DNA of 64,000 nucleotides. Source: TMED27 sp050633165. Lineage in GTDB: Bacteria; Pseudomonadota; Alphaproteobacteria; Micavibrionales; Micavibrionaceae. Location: contig JBOEFZ010000034.1 in the NCBI GenBank assembly GCA_050633165.1, forward strand, positions 1 to 64,000, read 5' to 3'. Shown in pieces: positions 25,351 through 34,129 of this stretch; within the stretch, counting starts at the first letter, position 1, and each line of letters begins with the position of its first letter. Position numbers and translations under genes: made by a program. The notes below the pieces were generated by a model. The model did not search any database, was not told the DNA's origin, and worked only from the letters and a program-made list of their open reading frames with translations.

Positions 25351-26487
25351 TTAAAGAAACTCCGCAACAAACGCAGCGGCGCGGCGCGAAGGTGCTTCGT
25401 CGCTGCTTTGCGTAAGGGCAGCACGTAACGCGGCAAAATCCTCTTTCTGCGCATCCCGAGATTCCAACAAACCAGAAAACTCACCCGCAATAATCTCGTC
25501 ATCACATTCCTTTTGCAAAAACTCCGGCACTGCCGCCTTTTGCAAAATAATATTCGTCAAATGCGCATATTTCGTTTTCACCAACATCTTGATCACAAAC
25601 GCCGTCAAACCATTCGCGCGATAGGCAATAAGATGCGGAATATTCATATAAGAAAGCTCCAACCCAACCGTCCCCGAAACCGCCATCGCCACATCACATG
25701 CCTTCATCGCCGCCCATTTCTTCTCCGCATCACTGCTCACAAAAAACGGCATTTGACATTCCTCAAGCACCTTACGCACCTCATACTCCAAATGCGGCAA
25801 AGTCGGAACAAGCACAAAAGTATTGGGGCTTTCTTCGTAAATCGCATTCAAGGCCTCACAAAACACCGCCCCATGGCGCTTAACCTCCTGCTCCCGACTC
25901 CCCAGATAAAGCCCGATCAGCAACGTATCATCACCCAATTCCAAATCCTTCCGCATCCCCCGATCCGGCGTGGCATCTTGCTCGATAATCGAATGCCCGA
26001 CATAGGCCGCCTTTAACCCATGCTTGGTAAAATATTCCGGCTCAAACGGAAACAAACACATCAAACCATCAAGGAAACCAGCCACATATTTCGCCCGCCC
26101 CGGCCGCCACGCCCACACGCTCGGCGCAACATAATGCAAAATCTTCCCCTTATAAATCCCGCGTTTCTTCAACAACTTCGCAACCCGAAAATTAAAGTCA
26201 GGCAGGTCAATCCCGATCACAACATCCGGCTGCGCCTTCTCGATCTCCTCCACCATCCGATCAATTAGCTTGAGCAAGCGCCGCATCTGCATCACAACCT
26301 CAAACAAACCCATCACACATAAATCCTGCATCGGCATAAGACTCGATAGCCCCTCCCGCGTCATCGCATCCCCGCCAACACCGATAAAGCGCACCTCCGG
26401 CTGCGCCTCTTTCATCGCCGCCATCAAACCACCACCAAGCACATCGCCCGATTCCTCCCCCGCAATCAAAAACACCGTTTTTCTCAT
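25351..26487 (-). CDS. lpxB: Lipid-A-disaccharide synthase
   Basis: 378 aa GT19 glycosyltransferase joining UDP-diacylglucosamine and lipid X at the inner membrane. Motifs: AGEESGDVLGGGLM at about 8-21, FIGVGGDAM, VMGLFEV, IGIDLPDFNFRVAK, HYVAPSVWAWRPGRAK, GHSIIEQ, and LGSREQEVKRHGAVF. It overlaps lpxI by four bases (ATGA). Last gene of the lpxD-fabZ-lpxA-lpxI-lpxB run. Confidence 0.96.
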   Translation of the reverse strand: MRKTVFLIAGEESGDVLGGGLMAAMKEAQPEVRFIGVGGDAMTREGLSSLMPMQDLCVMGLFEVVMQMRRLLKLIDRMVEEIEKAQPDVVIGIDLPDFNFRVAKLLKKRGIYKGKILHYVAPSVWAWRPGRAKYVAGFLDGLMCLFPFEPEYFTKHGLKAAYVGHSIIEQDATPDRGMRKDLELGDDTLLIGLYLGSREQEVKRHGAVFCEALNAIYEESPNTFVLVPTLPHLEYEVRKVLEECQMPFFVSSDAEKKWAAMKACDVAMAVSGTVGLELSYMNIPHLIAYRANGLTAFVIKMLVKTKYAHLTNIILQKAAVPEFLQKECDDEIIAGEFSGLLESRDAQKEDFAALRAALTQSSDEAPSRRAAAFVAEFL

Positions 26488-27299
26488 TCAAATTCCTCCG
26501 GTTTAATCCCAATCACAAACACCCCCAAATCATCCGCCACCCCCCGCACTTTTTCAAGCTCGGCAATAAAACTATGCCCCGCATGCACCGCAATTCCGCG
26601 CAATCCCGCCGCATGAATATTCCGCACCGTATCCACCCCAATCGTCGGCAGGTCGAGCGCCTTATCCTGCTGCGGCTTACAAAGCTTCACCAGCACACCG
26701 CCCGAACCATCCCACCGCGCAATCATCGCATCCGTTCCATCCGCATCTTCCCGCAAAATCCGCTCCCCGCGCACAATCACCGCCTGCCCGATATCATCCC
26801 GACCAAGGGCAAGCGCCGCCGTCACACCGGCCTTAATATCCGCCAAATCCTGCACCTCCGGCTGGACGCTTCCCAAAACCCCACGCGGCGCAAGCGCATC
26901 ATCCACAAATTCCTGCATCCCGCGCACCACAAACCCTTCCCCCGCCAACACATCTTTCAACGAAGACAGCAAATCACTATCCCCACCACGCACCGCCAGC
27001 TTAGCCAGAATCTGCGCCCCTTTCAGGTCGGTTTTCAATGTCGAAAAGGAAGGCCGCTTGATCGCCCCAATCAAAACAAGGTCACGTATCCCCCGCGCCT
27101 TCAACGCCTTAATCACGCGCCCCGCCTGCCCCAAACCAACCGAGATACATTCAACATCATCAAACCGCGCCACATCCACTTGCCCCTCAAACGCCACCAC
27201 AAATACCGCAATGCCCTTGGCCTGACACGCCTCCACCAACACGCGCGGCAACACCCCGCTCCCCGCCAATATCCCTATCTTGCTCGGTAAATCATTCAT
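26484..27299 (-). CDS. lpxI: UDP-2,3-diacylglucosamine pyrophosphatase LpxI (DUF1009)
   Basis: 271 aa, start 27299 chosen because its ATG overlaps the lpxA stop (ATGA). LpxI makes lipid X from UDP-diacylglucosamine and replaces LpxH in most alphaproteobacteria. Family features: IGILAGSGVLPRVLVEACQ at the N-terminus, the central LVLIGAIKRPSF, GQAVIVRGERILREDADGTDAMI, and the C-terminal DLPTIGVDTVRNIHAAGLRGIAVHAG. No lpxH-type metallophosphatase motif is present. Confidence 0.94.
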   Translation of the reverse strand: MNDLPSKIGILAGSGVLPRVLVEACQAKGIAVFVVAFEGQVDVARFDDVECISVGLGQAGRVIKALKARGIRDLVLIGAIKRPSFSTLKTDLKGAQILAKLAVRGGDSDLLSSLKDVLAGEGFVVRGMQEFVDDALAPRGVLGSVQPEVQDLADIKAGVTAALALGRDDIGQAVIVRGERILREDADGTDAMIARWDGSGGVLVKLCKPQQDKALDLPTIGVDTVRNIHAAGLRGIAVHAGHSFIAELEKVRGVADDLGVFVIGIKPEEFE

Positions 27300-28090
27300 T
27301 TCTTCGGCGGCTGACACAGCGGCATTTTGGATTGCGAGAGCGCAAAGGCAATCACCTCCTGCGCGGTTTCAAAATCGGAAAACGCATCTTTAGCGCTATG
27401 AAGGCGCTCATCCAATGTTCCCTGCCCCTCAAACACCTCGGCAAATACCCGCTTTAATGTCTTAATCTCATCCTTCGAAAACCCGCGCCGTTGCAGGCCA
27501 ATAAGGTTCAAACCATGCAAAGCCGCCCGCTCCCCCTTCACCAAACCATAGGGGATAACATCATTCTCAACCCCGCTCATCCCGCCAATCATCGCATGAT
27601 CACCAATACGCGAGAATTGATGCACCGCCGAAAGGCCGCCAATAATAACAAAGTCGCCAACCTCGACATGCCCCGCGAGCGTAGCATTATTCGCCAAAAT
27701 CACATGGCTCCCCACAACGCAATCATGCGCCACATGCGCGCCCATCATGAACAAGCAATTATCACCAACCCGCGTTTCCTGCGCCCCTTGCACCGTGCCC
27801 GGGTTCATCGTCACATGCTCGCGAATGGTGTTATTCGCGCCAATAATCAGGCGCGTATCCTCCCCCGCATATTTCAAATCCTGCGGCGCAGAGCCAAGCG
27901 AAGAAAACGGGTACACAATGCTCCCCGCGCCAATGCTGGTATGCCCCTCAATCACAACATGCGATTTAAGCGTAACATTATCGCCAAGCGTAACATGCGC
28001 CCCAATCACACAATAAGGACCAATAAAAACGCCCTGCCCAAGGCTCGCGCCATCTTCAATAACCGCAGTCGGATGAATAGAATTTGTCAT
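27296..28090 (-). CDS. lpxA: UDP-N-acetylglucosamine acyltransferase
   Basis: 264 aa. Left-handed beta-helix with many hexapeptide repeats (IGPYCVIGAHVTLGDNVTL and similar) over residues 1-190, and a C-terminal helical domain. The catalytic His is in MMGAHVAHDCVVG. The family block GFSKDEIKTLKRVFAEVF is present. First committed step of lipid A synthesis. The gene is separated from fabZ by an unusual 349 bp gap, whereas fabZ-lpxA are normally close. Confidence 0.96.
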   Translation of the reverse strand: MTNSIHPTAVIEDGASLGQGVFIGPYCVIGAHVTLGDNVTLKSHVVIEGHTSIGAGSIVYPFSSLGSAPQDLKYAGEDTRLIIGANNTIREHVTMNPGTVQGAQETRVGDNCLFMMGAHVAHDCVVGSHVILANNATLAGHVEVGDFVIIGGLSAVHQFSRIGDHAMIGGMSGVENDVIPYGLVKGERAALHGLNLIGLQRRGFSKDEIKTLKRVFAEVFEGQGTLDERLHSAKDAFSDFETAQEVIAFALSQSKMPLCQPPKK

Positions 28091-28439
28091 ACAATGATAC
28101 TACCCCCAATGATGCGCAGCACAAATAAAGCTTTGTAACGCACTGAAACAATCCCGAAGAAAATCATAGGCTTGACAGGAAAGGAATAATATCCTAATAT
28201 TAAATCCATAAACTCCGATACATGCGCCTGTATTTCACCCCAAAAGAAAACCTCACCCCCTCCCCCCATACCTGAGACGAACAAAGTGAAGCAAAGCGCT
28301 TTTACCGCACAAAAACAAAGGGATAGAGAGCAAAAAAAACAGGAAATGTAGCCTTAGTACCCACCCTCTCAGGCAGGGAATGAACGCGCTGTGACTTCGC
28401 TGTGCTCGCTGTGTTTAAAAAACTGCGCTTAAAAAAGAG
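28091..28439. other. 349 bp gap between fabZ and lpxA with no convincing gene
   Basis: No conserved protein is encoded. A 65-codon minus-strand frame (28087-28284) looks spurious because it is Gly/hydrophobic-rich and overlaps the lpxA start. On the plus strand it holds a near-perfect promoter at 28172-28200. An inverted repeat CCCTCTCAGGCAGGG lies near 28364-28378. The right part has short direct repeats of CGCTGTG. It could hold a small RNA antisense to the operon direction or be the remnant of an insertion. Confidence 0.6.
28172..28200 (+). promoter_or_regulatory. Near-consensus promoter facing against the lpx operon
   Basis: TTGACA (28172-28177), exactly 17 bp, TAATAT (28195-28200). Ten of twelve hexamer bases match the sigma-70 consensus. 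No plus-strand gene follows; a transcript would run toward fabZ in the antisense sense. Confidence 0.5.
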
Positions 28440-28898
28440 CTAGCTCTTATCGGTAATCATCGCACTAAACGTCGCCTCGGCGCAAACCTTGTCACCAACC
28501 TTGGCAACACCCTGAAACTTCCACACCGCACCACGAGAGCGGATTTTCTCGACATGGATATGCATACTATCCCCGGGGGTCACGGGGGCGCGGAAACGAG
28601 CATTGTCGATTGTCATGAAATACACAACCTTGCCCTCGGCCTCCGCCCCTAAGCTTTCGACACAGACAAGCGCAGCAGTCTGCGCCATCGCCTCAACAAT
28701 CAAAACACCGGGCATTACGGGAAGGTTTGGAAAATGCCCCTGAAAATGCGGCTCGTTCATCGTGACATTTTTAAGCGCCACCGCGCGTTCACCTGCCTCC
28801 ATCTCCAAAATGCGGTCAACCAGCAAAATCGGATAGCGATGCGGGATCATCTCCATGATCCGGTTAATATCAATTGGTGTATGTGTAGTTTCAGTCAT
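28440..28898 (-). CDS. fabZ: 3-hydroxyacyl-[acyl carrier protein] dehydratase FabZ
   Basis: 152 aa hot-dog fold enzyme of fatty acid elongation. Family blocks: IMEMIPHRYPILLVDRIL (catalytic region start), NEPHFQGHFPNLPVMPGVLIVEAMAQTAA split as HFQGHFP with the catalytic His and MPGVLIVEAMAQ with the catalytic Glu. It is 9 bp after lpxD and followed by the 349 bp gap. Confidence 0.96.
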   Translation of the reverse strand: MTETTHTPIDINRIMEMIPHRYPILLVDRILEMEAGERAVALKNVTMNEPHFQGHFPNLPVMPGVLIVEAMAQTAALVCVESLGAEAEGKVVYFMTIDNARFRAPVTPGDSMHIHVEKIRSRGAVWKFQGVAKVGDKVCAEATFSAMITDKS

Positions 28899-28907
28899 AG
28901 CTATGAA

Positions 28908-29870
28908 TTATGCTTTTTTCTTGTTTTTAATCAAGGATTTTAATGCCCCAATCTGCCGCATCGCCTGCTTAATCGGCATCGCCGGACTGCCAAGCTGCTC
29001 TTGCCCCGCCGGAACATTCCGCATAACACCCGATTGCGCACCAATTTTCGCGCCCATACCAATATGCAAATGCCCCGCAACGCCGACCTGCCCGCCAAGC
29101 ATAACAAAATCATCAAGCACAGTAGAACCGGAAATTCCAACCTGCGCCACAATAACACAACAGCGACCAATCTTAACATTATGCCCAATTTGCACCAAAT
29201 TATCGATCCACGTCCCATCGCCAATAACCGTATCCGGCCCCGCACCACGATCAATCGTCGTGTTCGCACCAATCTCGACACCATTGCCGATAATAACGCG
29301 CCCCAACTGCGGCACTTTAACAAAACCAGCCGGATCAGGTGCAAAACCAAACCCATCTTGCCCAATCGCCGCGCCGCGATAAATGCTTACATGATCACCA
29401 ATAACCGCATGCGAAATCACCGCATTCGCACCAATCCGGCACCCTTGCCCGATAATAACATTATCACCAATCACAGCCCCGGCCTCGACCAGAGTGCCTT
29501 CGCCAATCACCGCGCCCTGCCCAATCACCGCACTCTCATGCACGCCGCCCTGCTGAACAACTTGCGGATAAAAAGCCTGCGCGGCTTGGGCATAAGATTT
29601 ATAAGGCGCAGGAGAAAGCAGCAGTGCGCACCCCTTCGGCGCAAACTCCGCCACATCCGGATGGCAAATCACCGCCGCCGCCTCGGTCGCAACAAACTGC
29701 TCTTTATACTTCACATTATCAAAAAAGCTAAGCTGCCCCGCCCCCGCAACATCAAGCGGTGCAACATCATCAATGGAAATATCATCCCCAAAAAGCTCCG
29801 CCCCGATTTGCGCAGCAAGCGCAGACAACGTAAACGGCCCTTGATTATCAAAGAAACGAGGATCAGCCAT
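28908..29870 (-). CDS. lpxD: UDP-3-O-(3-hydroxyacyl)glucosamine N-acyltransferase
   Basis: 320 aa. N-terminal uridine-binding domain (about 1-100, with CALLLSPAPYKSYA), then a left-handed beta-helix with hexapeptide repeats (about 105-285), and a short C-terminal Lys-rich helix. Catalytic His in IGHNVKIGRCCVI; GQDGFGFAPDPAGFVKVPQLG is a family block. Third step of lipid A synthesis. It follows the skp-like gene by 9 bp. Confidence 0.96.
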   Translation of the reverse strand: MADPRFFDNQGPFTLSALAAQIGAELFGDDISIDDVAPLDVAGAGQLSFFDNVKYKEQFVATEAAAVICHPDVAEFAPKGCALLLSPAPYKSYAQAAQAFYPQVVQQGGVHESAVIGQGAVIGEGTLVEAGAVIGDNVIIGQGCRIGANAVISHAVIGDHVSIYRGAAIGQDGFGFAPDPAGFVKVPQLGRVIIGNGVEIGANTTIDRGAGPDTVIGDGTWIDNLVQIGHNVKIGRCCVIVAQVGISGSTVLDDFVMLGGQVGVAGHLHIGMGAKIGAQSGVMRNVPAGQEQLGSPAMPIKQAMRQIGALKSLIKNKKKA

Positions 29871-29879
29871 ATACCCAGC

Positions 29880-30407
29880 CTAATCCTTCACTGCGAATTT
29901 AACATCAAGCGGCTTCTTATCCATCACCGCCAAAACATCCTTGGTAATATCAAGCGCATTCCCCGCAACAATGACCGAGCGCTTAGAAAGCACAACCTCA
30001 TACTCACGCTCCTTCGCGATATCGGCAACAACATCGCTCACATGATTACGAAGCGTTATAATCGCCTTCGCCGACGCTTCCTCGAAATTACGCTTATTCT
30101 TCTGCGTCAATTTCCGCATATCGAGCAATTTTTGCTCATAATCCTTGCTTTGCTTTACAAAGGCTTCCTCGCCAAGCTCTTTACGCTTTTCAAACAACGC
30201 CTTACCGTCCTTACGAAGCGCATTTTCCTTCTCGGACAGCTTCCCCAAAAGCTTCTCCCGCGCGGCATTGCGCTTCTTTTGCAACGCCTTGGCGGCCTTG
30301 GATTCCTGCATGATATAATCAACATCCAAAACCCCGATCGATGTCTGCGCGAACGCAGGCAGCGAGACGCTAAACGCAATCAAAAATAATAAAACCCGAA
30401 TACTCAT
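29880..30407 (-). CDS. skp: Periplasmic chaperone Skp/OmpH family
   Basis: 175 aa with a signal peptide (cut after PAFAQ near 20). The mature part begins TSIGVLDVDYIMQES, the usual OmpH start, then a long Lys/Glu-rich coiled coil (about 35-110) forming the tentacles, and a beta segment EVVLSKRSVIVAGNALDITKDVLA at the C-terminus. Skp trimers carry unfolded outer-membrane proteins to the Bam complex. It lies directly after bamA, which fits that role. Confidence 0.9.
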   Translation of the reverse strand: MSIRVLLFLIAFSVSLPAFAQTSIGVLDVDYIMQESKAAKALQKKRNAAREKLLGKLSEKENALRKDGKALFEKRKELGEEAFVKQSKDYEQKLLDMRKLTQKNKRNFEEASAKAIITLRNHVSDVVADIAKEREYEVVLSKRSVIVAGNALDITKDVLAVMDKKPLDVKFAVKD

Positions 30408-30419
30408 AACGCAATTCTC

Positions 30420-32681
30420 CTAAAACCGTGTTCCGAAATTAAAGCGGAACACTTCTTCCTCATCAAAATCTTCATCCACAATCGGCTTGGCAAAATCAAC
30501 CCGCAACGGCCCAAACGGCGAACGCCACGAAAGCCCAAGCCCTGCACTCACACGGATCGAACTTTCATCCAGCAAATCCGTACCGCTCTCATCAATATCA
30601 TAAAGCGATCCAAAATCACTAAACGCATGCCCCAAAACCCCGAGATCATCATCCAGCCCAAGCGGAAACGACGTTTCAACCGATCCACGATAGAAGAAAT
30701 TACCACCAAGGGAGTCATCCGTGCTCGCATCACGCGGGCCAACACCGCCACGCTCAAACCCGCGCAGATTGCTACCGCCAAGGAAGAAACGCTCGTTAAT
30801 CTTCACATTTTCATCGCCATAACCTTCAATCGCGCCAACCTCACCAAGGACATTAAACACCACATCATCCCAAATGGAATAATAATAAGATGCACCCGTC
30901 TTACCGGAAACATATTGCGCATTCCCGCCAAGTCCGGCCAATTCCGTATCAATCCAATACATCAAACCTTCGGTTGGGAAGATTGCACTATCAAGGCTGT
31001 CATAGGTAATGCGCTGCGAAATCGCGGAGGTGTCGCGCTCGCCTTCCTGATCACGGATAAAGCGTGACGCATCCGTATCAACATCCGTAATCTCGTTCCG
31101 CTCATAACGATAACGCCAATTTTGCCGCCACCGCTCGGAAAGCGGGTAGCCAAGGCGCACACCGCCCCCCGTACGCGTTTGGTCATACGAACTCTCATCC
31201 TGCAAATCGCGGGTAATATGGAACGCATCCACACCCGCCGACACATCCCGGTCAAGGAAATACGGCTCAGTAAAGGAAGCATCAAACTCCGTACGCGATC
31301 CGGCAACAACCGCGCCAAGCTTTAATTGCTGCCCCTTCCCAAGGAAGTTGCGCTCCCGAATACTAAAATCCGCCAAAGGCCCGTCATTGGTTGAAAAACC
31401 CGCACCAAGAGAAAGCTCCCCCGTCGATTTCTCCATAACCGTAACATCAATAACCGTCTTATCCGGCGCAGAACCGCGCGATGTTGAAACATTAACCGCC
31501 TCAAAGAAATCCAAATTCCGCAAACGCTGCTCGGATCTTGCCAATTTAGACTTATTGAACGGGTCGCCTTCAGCCAACAAAAACTCGCGGCGCACAACCT
31601 TATCAAGGGTCCGCACATTCCCGTTCACATTAATCCGCTCGACAAATACACGCGGTGATTCATTAATGCCAAAGGTAATATCAACAACCCCTTCGGCAAC
31701 ATTACGATCAACATCGGGACGCACATCCACAAACGCATATTGCAAATCCCCGAGCTTATCCGTCATCGCATCCGTGCTTTCCTGCACATAATCCGCATTA
31801 TACCAATCCCCAGTAGCCGGCACGATGGACGGACGCAAAACTTCCGCATCAAAATTACGAAGGCGGGAATCGATGTTCAACGCTCCAACGCGATAACGCT
31901 TCCCTTCCTCAACCGTAAAGGTTACGTAAAAGCTATCCTTCTCCTGCGACAACTCCGCCACCGCAGAAACAAGCCGGAAATCCGCATAACCATGGGAAAG
32001 GTAGAAACGACGCAACAATTCCTGGTCAAACGCCAAACGATCCGGATCATAATTATCCGCCGCCGTTAAAAAACGATACCAAATATCTTCCCGCGTCGAA
32101 ATCTCCGAGCGCAAACGATCATCGTCAAACCGCTCATTACCAACAAATTTAATGCTCTCGATTTTCGTGACATCGCCCTCATCAACTTCAAACACAAGGT
32201 TCACACGATTTTGATCCAGCTTGATAATCTTCGGCTCGATATTCGCGGAGAAACGCCCCTGCCGACGGTAAACCTGATAAAGCCGCGTCACATCACCCTG
32301 CACACGCGTACGGGTGAAAACCTGCCGTGGACGGGCTTGAATTTCGGAGAGGAGCTGCGCATCTTCAATCGCATCATTCCCTTCAAACGCAATTTCGTTC
32401 ACAACCGGATTTTCAACAACATCAACAATCAACGTGCTGCCGTCCTGCCGCAAACCAACATCCGCGAACAGCCCCGTCGCAAACAAAGTCTTAAGCGAAT
32501 TATCAAGCCGCGCCCGATCCACCGCATCACCAGGTTGAAGATTCATATAAGAGAGTATCGTCGAAGGCTCGATCCGCTGCGATCCCTGCACATCGATATC
32601 GCGAATAATATTCTGCGCCTGCGCAGGCGATATACCAACCGCCACAAAAACAGCCAAACTTAAAATGAAACGAAACATGAT
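30420..32681 (-). CDS. bamA: Outer membrane protein assembly factor BamA
   Basis: 753 aa from the ATG at 32681, preceded by AAGGGG at a good distance; 32699 would add six residues. Signal peptide cut after PAQAQ. Five POTRA domains follow (first starts IIRDIDVQGSQRIEPSTILSYM; each repeats the R-I or V-G-N pattern). The C-terminal beta-barrel of about 370 residues has the VRGF-like motif as NLRGFERGGVGPRD and ends in Phe (FNFGTRF). Core of the machine inserting beta-barrel proteins. Downstream of rseP. Confidence 0.97.
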   Translation of the reverse strand: MMFRFILSLAVFVAVGISPAQAQNIIRDIDVQGSQRIEPSTILSYMNLQPGDAVDRARLDNSLKTLFATGLFADVGLRQDGSTLIVDVVENPVVNEIAFEGNDAIEDAQLLSEIQARPRQVFTRTRVQGDVTRLYQVYRRQGRFSANIEPKIIKLDQNRVNLVFEVDEGDVTKIESIKFVGNERFDDDRLRSEISTREDIWYRFLTAADNYDPDRLAFDQELLRRFYLSHGYADFRLVSAVAELSQEKDSFYVTFTVEEGKRYRVGALNIDSRLRNFDAEVLRPSIVPATGDWYNADYVQESTDAMTDKLGDLQYAFVDVRPDVDRNVAEGVVDITFGINESPRVFVERINVNGNVRTLDKVVRREFLLAEGDPFNKSKLARSEQRLRNLDFFEAVNVSTSRGSAPDKTVIDVTVMEKSTGELSLGAGFSTNDGPLADFSIRERNFLGKGQQLKLGAVVAGSRTEFDASFTEPYFLDRDVSAGVDAFHITRDLQDESSYDQTRTGGGVRLGYPLSERWRQNWRYRYERNEITDVDTDASRFIRDQEGERDTSAISQRITYDSLDSAIFPTEGLMYWIDTELAGLGGNAQYVSGKTGASYYYSIWDDVVFNVLGEVGAIEGYGDENVKINERFFLGGSNLRGFERGGVGPRDASTDDSLGGNFFYRGSVETSFPLGLDDDLGVLGHAFSDFGSLYDIDESGTDLLDESSIRVSAGLGLSWRSPFGPLRVDFAKPIVDEDFDEEEVFRFNFGTRF

Positions 32682-32734
32682 CGAAATCCCCTTATTCATA
32701 TTATGAATCTCTACTCAAAGTATAAAACCAAAAA

Positions 32735-34129
32735 TCACAACACAAGCTGTAAAATATCATTGATATTGGCAAACGCCATCAACCCGATCAAAATCACCAA
32801 TCCCGCGCGAAACGCATATTCCTGCACCGGCTCGGGCACGGGTTTACCCAAAATTGCTTCAAAGAAATAAAACACCAAATGCCCACCATCGAGCATCGGA
32901 ATCGGAAACATATTAATCAGCCCCAAATTAATCGAAAGCAACGCCGCAAATAACACAAGCGCAACCAAACCTTGCTGCGCCATATCACCCGCCAATGCCC
33001 CAATACGGATAATCCCGCCCAGCTCCTGCGCGCTGCGCGTACCCGTAATCATCTGCCCGAGTGCCTCAAGCGTCCCGCGCGTCACATCCCAGCTCTCGAT
33101 AATGGCCTGCCCGAATGAGTTTGTGAGCGAGTGCTTAACAAACACCTCCCCCTCGACATCCGCTAAATACAAAACCCCGTAATCCGGATCTTCCGGATCA
33201 AAAACCCCTGCATTCATATCCGAAACCGGCTTAACCTGAAGCGTTTGCGAACCATCTTTGCCCGACGGGATCATCAAATCAAATTCACGATCCATAACCT
33301 TGCGCAAGGCCGCCGCAATCACGGCCTGATCATCACCCTCGCCAAACTCGCGCCCGTCAATGCCCTTAATCGTATCAACCTGTATCGCGTTACGCGGGCT
33401 AATCAACCCAAGCAAACCACGGCTATGTTTAAAGCCAAAGCGGTCTTCTTGCTCCTGCTTTTCCGGCTTGGCATAGATATCAATAATGTCATCCCCGCGC
33501 TGCACCACAAAATGCTTCTCGGTATCAAGCGCAATCATCATCTCGCGGCGAATATCCTCGAAACTATTGATCTTCACACCATCAATGGAAATTAGCGCAT
33601 CATGCGCCTCAAATCCGGCCTTATCCGCCGCCGAACCTTCAATCACCGCCGCCGCAACGGGCGGCGTCACTGGTTGCCCATTCAACGCAAACAACCCCGC
33701 AAACAATAAAATCGCGAATATATAATTAATCGCAGGGCCCGCAATCACAACCAAGGCACGCTGCCAAACCGGCTTTGCAAAGAATGCCTCAGCCTTTTCC
33801 GCCTCCGTCATCGGGCGCGATGCTTCCTCGCCCTCTTTAACCTCATCCGTGCTCCCCGCGCTCGCCGGATCAGTATCGCCGAACATCTTCACATACCCGC
33901 CAAGCGGGATCATCGAAAATTTCCACCGCGTGCCATGCGAATCATCAAACCCAAACAATTCCTTACCAAAACCAATCGAGAACACCTCAACCCGCACACC
34001 ACAAAGCCGCGCAACAGAATAATGCCCCCACTCATGCACAAATACGAGCACAGAAAGCACAAGCACAAACGCCCCGCCATACGTCCAGACATTGCCGCCA
34101 ACCATCTGAAAAACTTCAAAAATATCCAT
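32735..34129 (-). CDS. rseP: Site-2 intramembrane zinc protease RseP
   Basis: 464 aa. The zinc site HEWGH is in the first membrane segment (VLVFVHEWGHYSVARLCGVRVE, about 24-45). One PDZ domain is clear (GSAADKAGFEAHDALISIDG, about 165-184). The second metal motif is PMLDGGHLVFYFFE near residue 404. It cleaves membrane-bound anti-sigma factors or signal peptides within the inner membrane. Start overlaps the dxr stop (TAATG). Confidence 0.95.
   Translation of the reverse strand: MDIFEVFQMVGGNVWTYGGAFVLVLSVLVFVHEWGHYSVARLCGVRVEVFSIGFGKELFGFDDSHGTRWKFSMIPLGGYVKMFGDTDPASAGSTDEVKEGEEASRPMTEAEKAEAFFAKPVWQRALVVIAGPAINYIFAILLFAGLFALNGQPVTPPVAAAVIEGSAADKAGFEAHDALISIDGVKINSFEDIRREMMIALDTEKHFVVQRGDDIIDIYAKPEKQEQEDRFGFKHSRGLLGLISPRNAIQVDTIKGIDGREFGEGDDQAVIAAALRKVMDREFDLMIPSGKDGSQTLQVKPVSDMNAGVFDPEDPDYGVLYLADVEGEVFVKHSLTNSFGQAIIESWDVTRGTLEALGQMITGTRSAQELGGIIRIGALAGDMAQQGLVALVLFAALLSINLGLINMFPIPMLDGGHLVFYFFEAILGKPVPEPVQEYAFRAGLVILIGLMAFANINDILQLVL

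Noticed and set aside
28087..28284. 65-codon minus-strand frame upstream of lpxA
   Set aside because: Overlaps the lpxA start, Gly-rich and hydrophobic, no ribosome-binding site, no family.
29001..30389. Plus-strand open frame of 462 codons
   Set aside because: Antisense of lpxD and skp; composition is Asn/Arg/Pro-rich with no family features.
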